Shown: piece by piece, positions 1 through 6,200 of the stretch
Position numbering within the stretch: the first letter of the stretch is position 1
How the letters are laid out: each line of letters starts with the position of its first letter
Origin: Bacteroidota bacterium
GTDB taxonomy: Bacteria > Bacteroidota > Bacteroidia > Bacteroidales > JAADJA01
NCBI GenBank assembly: GCA_024278155.1
Contig: JAJRTT010000291.1
Location: forward strand, 1-9,212
Direction of reading: 5' to 3'
DNA: 9,212 nucleotides
The notes under the pieces: model-generated
Database searches by the model: none
Seen by the model: only the letters and a program-made list of their open reading frames with translations
What the model was told of the DNA's origin: nothing
Program-made: the position numbers and the translations under genes

Positions 1-95
1 CATTTGTCGCTGCAACATTGTGTGACGGTTGTCCTGGCAATGAATTCCTTTCCACAAAATTGACAGATCTTAGGAATTTTCATGTTACTACTCAT
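1..95 (-). CDS. N-terminal fragment of a zinc-finger protein, probably excisionase-like HTH (cut by window edge)
   Basis: Reading leftward from an ATG at 93-95, 31 codons are open and continue off the left edge. The peptide starts MSSNMKIPKIC and carries CQFCGKEF (a CxxC knuckle, Cys11 and Cys14), then ARTTVTQCCSDK with a second cysteine pair. The next codon begins TG, so a further Cys is possible. This pattern resembles the N-terminus I associate with Bacteroidota proteins in which a four-Cys zinc ribbon precedes an excisionase/MerR-like helix-turn-helix and which often sit beside a tyrosine recombinase. The helix-turn-helix itself would lie outside the window, so the function is inferred from about 30 residues. 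The gene runs in the same direction as mnmE, 239 bases downstream of its stop. No clear promoter box was found. Alternative: any other small zinc-ribbon protein. Confidence 0.55.
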   Translation of the reverse strand, partial: MSSNMKIPKICQFCGKEFIARTTVTQCCSDK

Positions 96-118
96 AGCAT
101 CTGATTTTTTAGGATATT

Positions 119-164
119 TGTATCAGTATGTAACTGGGTGTATACTGATGTATCTGTATGTAAC
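119..164. repeat. Iteron-like cluster: two direct 16-mers with an inverted 8-mer between them
   Basis: TGTATCAGTATGTAAC (119-134) recurs as TGTATCTGTATGTAAC (149-164), 15 of 16 bases identical and 30 bp apart. Between them ATACTGAT (142-149) is the exact reverse complement of ATCAGTAT (122-129). The cluster lies just upstream of the zinc-finger gene and about 170 bp from the mnmE 3' end. Repeats like this are typical of protein-binding sites such as recombinase arm or excisionase sites, or an operator; which of these applies cannot be told from sequence alone. Confidence 0.6.
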
Positions 165-188
165 ATAAACTCTCCCTTTGTGTTTTTC

Positions 189-236
189 TGTTGCCGGGCA
201 ACAAATTTGTTATTTCGGGCAACAATTGAGCAACAA
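189..236. repeat. Overlapping palindromes and CGGGCAACAA direct repeats
   Basis: TGTTGCCGGGCAACA (189-203) is an inverted repeat around a single central G and overlaps the perfect 12-bp palindrome AACAAATTTGTT (200-211). CGGGCAACAA occurs at 195-204 and 216-225, exactly 21 bp or about two helical turns apart. A variant, GAGCAACAA, follows at 228-236. Together with the 119-164 cluster these fill most of the 239-base gap between the zinc-finger gene and mnmE, which has no other gene. They are likely protein-binding sites of unknown identity. Confidence 0.55.
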
Positions 237-334
237 AAACAGGCAAAAAAGAGCATATGGGCAATAAATACCGGGAGTAGTTATTGACATAATGCCAACA
301 GAAACAGGTAGTTGTAAGGTATATGCAAAGTGGT

Positions 335-357
335 TTATTTTCCCACGCAAAAGCGTG
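335..357 (-). other. Candidate attachment-site core at the 3' end of mnmE
   Basis: The last codons of mnmE (Phe-Cys-Val-Gly-Lys-stop) include an inverted repeat CACGC-AAAA-GCGTG (344-357). T-rich and A-rich flanks on either side give it loose symmetry. The 3' end of mnmE (trmE/thdF) is the known insertion site of the SGI1 family of genomic islands in Proteobacteria. Here it is followed by repeats and an excisionase-like zinc-finger gene. No second copy of the core is present in the window; it would be expected beyond the left edge if an island is inserted. This is inference, not demonstration. Confidence 0.3.
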
Positions 358-1762
358 AAAAAATATTCCCAAGTATTTCATCTGTTGTTACCTGGCCCGT
401 GATTTCACCGAGATAGTGCAGGGCTTGTTTAATGTCGATGGCGACCAGGTCGGAAGGCAATCCCTCTTCAAAGGCTTTTTCGATAGCTTCAACGGCTACA
501 AGTGATTTTGAAAGGGCCTCAAAGTGCCGTAAGCTGGAGGCGATGCTCAAATCTCCGTATTCTTCCATTTCGATCAGGGTCGAAAGCTTATCAATGATCA
601 GGTTGATATTTTCCTTGCGCTTGGCCGAAATAAATATGCACTCCATTTCCACCAGGGATTTGAAGCCTTTGGGCGCTTCCACCAATTGGTCGGTTTTATT
701 GGCGATAAGGATAAATTTTTTATCCTTTAAAACCGTGCTGGGCAGACGGGAAATATGCTCCTCGAATTCTTTCAGGTCATCCTTTATTTCCTGGCAATTG
801 GTGGTGCTTACATCAAAAACGTAAAGGATGACTTTGGCCGAGTCGATTTTTTCAAAAGTACGTTGGATGCCCATGTTTTCGATCTTGTCGTTGGAATCGC
901 GGAGGCCGGCCGTATCGATAAACCGGAACGACTGTCTTTGGATGTTCAGCACATCTTCGATGGTATCGCGCGTGGTCCCCGGGATTTCAGAGACCAGGGC
1001 TTTCTCTTCGTTCAGGATGGCATTCAGCAAAGTGGATTTCCCCACATTGGGTTTGCCGATAATGGCCACCGGGATACCGTTTTTCATCACGTTCCCCAAT
1101 TTAAACGAAGCTTTGAGTTTTTCGATTTCCGATTTCAGTTTCATCAACAAAGCTTTTAGGTCTTTTCGGTCGGCAAACTCAACATCTTCCTCGCTAAAAT
1201 CCAGCTCCAGTTCGATGAGTGAAGCAAAATCCAGCAACTCTTTCCGCAGGTTTTTTATCCTGTTGGAGAAACCGCCCCGCATCTGGTTTAACGCCAGTTG
1301 GTGCGAAGCCCTTGAACGGGAAGCGATAAGGTCGGCTACGGCTTCGGCCTGCGAAAGGTCGAACTTCCCGTTCATAAATGCCCTAAGGGTAAACTCGCCG
1401 GCCCGGGCCATCTGCAATCCGTTTTTGAGCAACAGCTCAATTATCTTCTGTTGGATATAGGTTGACCCGTGGCAGGATATTTCAACAGAATCTTCGCCTG
1501 TATATGAATGGGGCTTCCTGAACAAGCTAAGGAGCACTTCATCAACAAGGGTTTCTTCATCCTTGATTTTTCCGAGATGGATGGTGTGGGATGCCTCTTC
1601 TGAAAGCTTCTTGTGTTTTCCTGCCGGTTCAAATATTTTTTCGCAAACAGGAATGGAATCGGGCCCGGAAACCCTGACCACTGCAATAGCCCCGTTTCCG
1701 GCAGGGGTGGCAAGGGCGCAAATCGTTGTAGGTTTGTCGGGATTGTAAGTGAAGGCGTTCAT
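335..1762 (-). CDS. mnmE: tRNA uridine-5-carboxymethylaminomethyl(34) synthesis GTPase MnmE
   Basis: MnmE partners MnmG to install the carboxymethylaminomethyl group on wobble U34 of certain tRNAs, using methylene-tetrahydrofolate and glycine or ammonium; it acts in the cytoplasm. The 475 residues are full length for the family. The N-terminal folate-binding domain begins TICALATPAGNGAIAVVRVSG (residues 13-33). The inserted G domain shows the P-loop GKPNVGKST (236-244, with Asn239 at the K+-binding position), GTTRDT (262-267), DTAG (283-286), NKTD (355-358) and SAK (379-381). The helical domain ends in the conserved CVGK tail with the catalytic Cys472. The ATG at 1760-1762 fits the family N-terminus. 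No SD-like site or clear promoter box is seen upstream, and no hairpin terminator follows the stop. mnmG is not nearby, as is common. All key residues are intact. Confidence 0.97.
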   Translation of the reverse strand: MNAFTYNPDKPTTICALATPAGNGAIAVVRVSGPDSIPVCEKIFEPAGKHKKLSEEASHTIHLGKIKDEETLVDEVLLSLFRKPHSYTGEDSVEISCHGSTYIQQKIIELLLKNGLQMARAGEFTLRAFMNGKFDLSQAEAVADLIASRSRASHQLALNQMRGGFSNRIKNLRKELLDFASLIELELDFSEEDVEFADRKDLKALLMKLKSEIEKLKASFKLGNVMKNGIPVAIIGKPNVGKSTLLNAILNEEKALVSEIPGTTRDTIEDVLNIQRQSFRFIDTAGLRDSNDKIENMGIQRTFEKIDSAKVILYVFDVSTTNCQEIKDDLKEFEEHISRLPSTVLKDKKFILIANKTDQLVEAPKGFKSLVEMECIFISAKRKENINLIIDKLSTLIEMEEYGDLSIASSLRHFEALSKSLVAVEAIEKAFEEGLPSDLVAIDIKQALHYLGEITGQVTTDEILGNIFSRFCVGK

Positions 1763-1839
1763 AGCTTTAGATTTATTGCACTACTGCGAATTTAGTGGAA
1801 AACAAGGAAATATAATAAAACAATTACTGTCACAATGCT

Positions 1840-1871
1840 TTCCCGTACGTACGGGAATTGAATGATTCAAT
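1840..1871. promoter_or_regulatory. Two abutting palindromes upstream of mnmE
   Basis: TTCCCGTACGTACGGGAA (1840-1857) is a perfect 18-bp palindrome. It is followed, sharing one base, by ATTGAAT-G-ATTCAAT (1857-1871), an inverted repeat around one base. They lie about 80-110 bp upstream of the mnmE start, within the 321-base gap 1763-2083. The gap has no convincing reading frame and otherwise shows only imperfect hairpins (for example 2009-2042). The palindromes could be an operator, a small-repeat element or a folded RNA end; nothing in the sequence decides which. Confidence 0.5.
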
Positions 1872-2037
1872 GCGAGAATAAAAAACAAAGTTACTAATTA
1901 TTTAAGAACATTCATTAAGCCTTTAAATTGGGGAAACAATCAATGCAACGGGATTAAGGGTCATGGATTATCGACAAGGCTTACACGACCTCGTCTTTGC
2001 ATTTTTATCCAAATGTTTGTTTTGAACAAAATGGACA

Positions 2038-2079
2038 TTGGCCCACCTACCCAAGGGATTGGACAGTTTGATGGGCCAA
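2038..2079 (-). terminator. Possible weak terminator or stem-loop after the GreA-like remnant
   Basis: TTGGCCCA (2038-2045) and TGGGCCAA (2072-2079) are perfect 8-bp inverted arms around a 26-base loop. They begin 4 bases beyond the stop of the GreA-like frame in its direction of reading. There is no following T-run, so a standard intrinsic terminator is not supported; the stem could still be a 3' end structure. Confidence 0.3.
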
Positions 2080-2083
2080 ATGC

Positions 2084-2365
2084 CTAAAACACCTCCCTTA
2101 TTGTAAAAACCTGGCCATTAAACCGAAAGGTGTCCCCTGCCCTTTTCCCTTCCATTTCTTTGTAGATGGGGACTTGCGGTGATATGGCATAATATTCTTC
2201 AGTTGTTGAAGAATCCGTATCGGTCAGTTTGATCTTGCCCAGTCCGATGGAAATGAAAAGCTGGTTTTTATCAGAATGGACAACCGCACCAAACCCCACC
2301 TTTTCAAATATTTTTCCAGCAGGTATCCGGTTCAGGATGTCGAGTTGCCCCTGTGCTTTTTGCAA
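2084..2365 (-). pseudogene. GreA/GreB C-terminal-domain-like protein, 5' truncated
   Basis: The 93-residue frame is a good match to the FKBP-like C-terminal domain of GreA/GreB-type transcription factors. It shows VGFGAVVHSDKNQLFISIG (22-40), then YYAISPQVPIYKEMEGKRAGD, corresponding to the family's 'IS..SP....L.GK..GD' signature, and ends FNGQVFTIREVF. In Bacteroidota I know related proteins of about 150 residues (sometimes mislabelled 3-oxoacyl-ACP synthase) with an N-terminal coiled coil that here is missing. The only starts are a TTG at 2363-2365 or weaker codons up to a TAG at 2399-2401; no ATG fits, and I found no remnant of the missing half in the other frames of 2366-2505. Homology appears to begin right at the TTG (KAQGQLDILNRI). 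The likeliest reading is a decayed gene whose 5' half was deleted. A stand-alone small protein started at TTG is less likely but possible. Confidence 0.6.
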
Positions 2366-2447
2366 AGAAAGAAATAAAATCGTTAAACAATTTAAACACT
2401 ATATTGTTAAACTTTCATAACGGCAAACACAGAGTTCATTTTTTCAA

Positions 2448-2455
2448 TATCTTTG
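2448..2455 (+). promoter_or_regulatory. Bacteroidota -7 promoter box for the peroxiredoxin
   Basis: TATCTTTG matches the Bacteroidota -7 consensus TAnnTTTG exactly. It would give a leader of about 45 bases before the ATG at 2506, and that leader is A/T-rich with no SD site. A TTTG-type -33 element at the right distance is not evident. Confidence 0.6.
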
Positions 2456-2505
2456 CCGTCCTTTTAAAAAACTAAAATTAGTATTAACAAATAAATTTAC
2501 AAAAA

Positions 2506-3141
2506 ATGGGAGTATTAGTAGGAAAAAAAGCACCTTTGTTTGAAGCCGATGCCGTGATAAACGGAGGTGAATTCGTTGAAAAATTTTCACTTGAACAGTT
2601 TATCGGAAAAAAGCATGTTGTGTTTTTCTTCTATCCTTTGGACTTTACGTTTGTATGTCCAACTGAGATTTTGGCTTTCCAAAAGAAGCTTGCAGAATTT
2701 GAGAAAAGAGATGTGGCCATAGTTGGTTGCTCCATTGATTCAAAATTTTCACATTGGGCTTGGCTCAATACCGAATTGAAAGATGGTGGTATCAAAGGGG
2801 TTAAATTTCCACTTGTTTCTGATTTGGACAAAACCATTTCGGAAAACTTTGATGTGTTGGCCGGCGAATACGATTGGGACGAAGATGACGACCTATCGAC
2901 ATTTGAAGGTGCGGCCGTGGCTTACAGGGGCTTGTTCCTTATCGACAAACAAGGTGTTGTCCGCCATCAGGTCGTTAACGACCTTCCACTTGGCAGGAGC
3001 GTTGAAGAAGCACTGAGGATGGTGGATGCACTTCAGTATTTTGAAGAACATGGCGAAGTTTGCCCTGCCGACTGGCACCCGGGCGAAGATGCCATGGAAG
3101 CTACCGCTGATGGCGTTGCGAATTACCTGGCAACTCATTGA
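2506..3141 (+). CDS. Typical 2-Cys peroxiredoxin (AhpC/Prx1 group)
   Basis: This is a cytoplasmic thiol peroxidase that reduces hydrogen peroxide and organic peroxides. At 211 residues it is full length. The thioredoxin-like fold carries the peroxidatic motif DFTFVCPTE with Cys51. The resolving motif GEVCPADW carries Cys186, so this is a typical 2-Cys dimer type. Other family signatures are VAIVGCSIDS (70-79) and AYRGLFLIDKQGVVRH (139-154). An acidic insert GEYDWDEDDDLSTFEG (120-135) lies before AYRGLF, as in other Bacteroidota homologues I recall. The GGLG-type segment reads GGIK and the C-terminal YF motif of hyperoxidation-sensitive eukaryotic enzymes is absent, so it may be relatively robust. 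It has its own promoter, stands alone, and ends in a terminator shared with the convergent gene. Its reducing partner is not encoded here. Confidence 0.95.
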   Translation: MGVLVGKKAPLFEADAVINGGEFVEKFSLEQFIGKKHVVFFFYPLDFTFVCPTEILAFQKKLAEFEKRDVAIVGCSIDSKFSHWAWLNTELKDGGIKGVKFPLVSDLDKTISENFDVLAGEYDWDEDDDLSTFEGAAVAYRGLFLIDKQGVVRHQVVNDLPLGRSVEEALRMVDALQYFEEHGEVCPADWHPGEDAMEATADGVANYLATH

Positions 3142-3160
3142 TCCAAATTTTAACACGAAT

Positions 3161-3193
3161 AAAAAAGCGATGAATAAATTCATCGCTTTTTTT
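3161..3193. terminator. Bidirectional intrinsic terminator
   Basis: AAAAAAGCGATGAAT (3161-3175) and its exact complement (3178-3192) form a 15-bp inverted repeat. In either direction it gives a GCGATGAAT stem followed by a run of six or seven T. It lies 20 bases after the peroxiredoxin stop and 25 bases after the stop of the convergent surface-protein gene, so it serves both. Confidence 0.92.
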
Positions 3194-3217
3194 ATGGGTT
3201 CTATTTTGAAAAAGAAA

Positions 3218-6200
3218 TTACCTCAGCAAGGTCACATTCCCTTTATCGGCAATTTTTTCGCCACTTGAATATTCCAATGAAGCAGACCATGTATAGACCT
3301 CCTTGGGTTGTGGCTCTCCATCATTGAACTGCTTACCGTTCCAACCTTCCAAAATATCGTTTGTTTTAAAAACGACCGCGCCCCAACGGTCATAAATATT
3401 CAATTCGAAACGGAGCAAATCCGTCCCCAGCCCTTTTACCATAAACACATCGTTCAGATTATCACCATTGGGCGAAAAGGCTGTAGGAGCTAAAATCCGA
3501 AACCTGACCTCCACAAAAATGCTGTCGGTATTTTCACATCCATTTCCATCCGTTACCACAACGGAGTAATAACCGCCCCCAAGCGGGTCAACATTTTGCG
3601 TGACGGCCCCGGTTGACCACAAATAGGAATAGGGCAAGGTCCCGCCTTCCACTTCCAGCTCGATCGAACCTAACTCAACAAGCCCGGGCTGGGCATTCAA
3701 ATAAAGTGCTATGGAATCTGGCTGCAAAACAAAAACGCTATCGGAATGGGCACATCCAAAATCATCGGTTACAACAACAACGTAGTTCCCTGTTTGCAGA
3801 GTGTCAAGTAGCTGGCCGCTCCCATAGTAGCCACCATCTTTGTACCAATCAAAATCCGGATAAACACCTGTACCACCCGAAATATCGGCGACTTTGATAA
3901 ACCCGCTTGCATCTTTATAACATAATAGGTCACTCCCCTGAAGGTTAAAGTTGATGGCGTCCCATTCGTCGATGACAATGTTTTCTGACACAACGGGACA
4001 TTGGTGGGCATCGGTAATGTCAACGATGTATTGCCCGGGGGACAATCCTGAAACCATGGCTGAATCAGAACCATCAGGCCAGGAAATATCATAGGGTTGC
4101 GTACCTCCCGTAATGTTTAAGCTTATCTGACCATTGCCCATTTCAAAACAGGAATTCATTGCATTGTATTCCATTAAAAGCGAATCCGGTTGGGAGATAA
4201 ACACACTATCGTTTGAACTGCATTTCAGATGATCCTCAATGGACACGAAATAATTGCCCGAACCCAGGCCGGAAATATCAAGTGTATTGCCAACAAGATT
4301 CCCTTCATTATACCAAAAGACCTCAAAAGGGGCCGTCCCCGTTTGCACGTTCATTTCGATGGCGCCATCCGTAAAACCGTTGCAGCTTACATCCGCCACA
4401 TCAAAAAGCAGCCCCAAAGTACATCCCACATAAACCGTATCAAACTTTGTGCACCCATCGCCTTCGTCATAGTTCACTTCGAGGCAATAATTTCCTGCCG
4501 AGGAAACCATCACACAGGAATCCACGCCCAATACTGTTCCCGAGTCGCAATCGCGCCAGGTATAGGAAGTAGAGCTGTTCCCGTTAAAATAGGTCGCACA
4601 CAAATAAACCGTATCCCCTTCCAGAAAAGAAGTATCGTTCCCAATACTGTAATGAAACGGCAATTCGTTGAAGATCCAGCCCACATTGGAATTGTTTATA
4701 TCGGTACTGAAATTGCCCGCATCGAAGGTTGCCCCTCCCACGGCCCTTATTTTATTCATTTCGATAAGCTCTCCATGTACAAAGCCATTCTCTTTTTCCA
4801 CATTTGCAAGGGCTGAAGATGTGGAAACCAAACCTATCGGCTGGCAATTGTTGCCCCGGATATTCCATTTGTTATTGATGGTTTGTGTGGCATCCCCTTC
4901 CAGTTGATAGAAAAAACCCGGCGAAAAACTTAAGGTATCGAAGATATTGTAACCGTAAATATCCCCGTTGTTAAAAAACATGGTATTCGTATAAACCCCG
5001 CTCCCATCAATTAAACCAGTTGAATCAAAAGAAGTATAGTTCACGGTATTGTTTCCATAGAGTTCGCCAAAACCCTTGAACAACAAGCTGTCCACAGCAA
5101 ACACATTTACATTTGAGGCACTGCTCTCATTTATTTTACCAGAACCCGAGAAATAGACTTTTTCGGCGGTTATGCTGCTGCTGGTCCCTTTAAATACTGC
5201 ATCGCTATAAAAAACCACATCATTGAACATAATGGAATCCGCACTGACAACATTAATATATTGACCCGGGTCATCCGACATCAAATGAACGGAGTTATAA
5301 TTATTGCCCATACCATTCCTGTGGTACAAATAGCCGCTATCAATTTCGATAAAGGATGCATTCGGCGGCATTTGCAAATTACTGCCGTTCACTACCCAAT
5401 TCTTATAAATATCAAAATATGAAGTATCCATTTCCAATTGCCGCACGAACGAATAATTGGAATTGAATTCATAACTGTTCACATAATGGCCATTGGTATT
5501 CAGGTTCCCATGCACAAAATAGAGATAGTTTTTGTTGAGCTTTGAATGACCTAGGTCGAGGCTATCGAGCAGTGTCCATGAACCCAGGCCATTAAAATAA
5601 ACATGGTTGTTCAGGTTATGAAACTTAACACCCGTTGTATTGATAATCTGGCCCGTATCCCCTGTTTCGAAATAGATAAGCCCCGGAAAGGTAAAATCCA
5701 CATCGGGCATAAACTTAAGGGAGCCGTATATGCGAAGGAAAAAACCTGTTGCCCCACAGCAGGAAGAGGAAATCCCGGCAAGTTCAGGTTTGAGGTCTTC
5801 CTCTGTCCAGGTCATATCGTACATGAAAACATTGTTTTGGTCGATATGCACTATTTGTGAATCGGCAGAAAACGAAAGGTTGTCGAAAACAACCGTATCA
5901 AAGGGCGTCGGGACACACAAACCTCCGGGGCCACCGCTAACAGTGTCCCAATGGAACGGATCGCTCCAATTACCTTCGCCCCCAACCCAGAACAATTTTC
6001 CGGGCGCTGAGCCCACAATGGTATCCCACCCATCATTGTTGCCAAGGTCAACGGAATTCTCAGCAATATAGCTTGATCCACCAAGGGCAGATATATCCCG
6101 GATGGAGGTGTACTCAAGGAAAAGCGAATCCGGCGTTTCCAAAGAGGCCTGCGTGCCATTTGAAGCTGACTGCAATAAAACAGGGCCATCGCAAACACCG

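Noticed and set aside
109..381. Minus-strand 90-codon frame overlapping the mnmE 3' end
   Set aside because: It overlaps conserved mnmE codons in another frame, is Cys/Tyr/Leu-rich without any family signature, and covers the repeat cluster.
828..1460. Long plus-strand frame of 210 codons opposite mnmE
   Set aside because: Serine- and phenylalanine-rich shadow of a well-conserved gene; no domain recognised and no promoter or start context.
1787..1794. Possible mnmE promoter box TAAATTCG on the minus strand
   Set aside because: One mismatch to TAnnTTTG and no -33 element at a fitting distance; too weak to annotate.
2009..2042. Imperfect hairpin CCAAATG...CATTGG
   Set aside because: Several mismatches and bulges, no T-run, and overlap with the better 2038-2079 arms; likely chance in an A/T-rich spacer.
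2893..3268. Frames on both strands over the peroxiredoxin 3' end and the terminator
   Set aside because: They run through the peroxiredoxin and a clear bidirectional terminator and encode nothing recognisable.
4229..4816. Plus-strand 195-codon frame opposite the surface-protein gene
   Set aside because: Antisense shadow of the repeat-rich gene; the composition does not resemble a real protein family.
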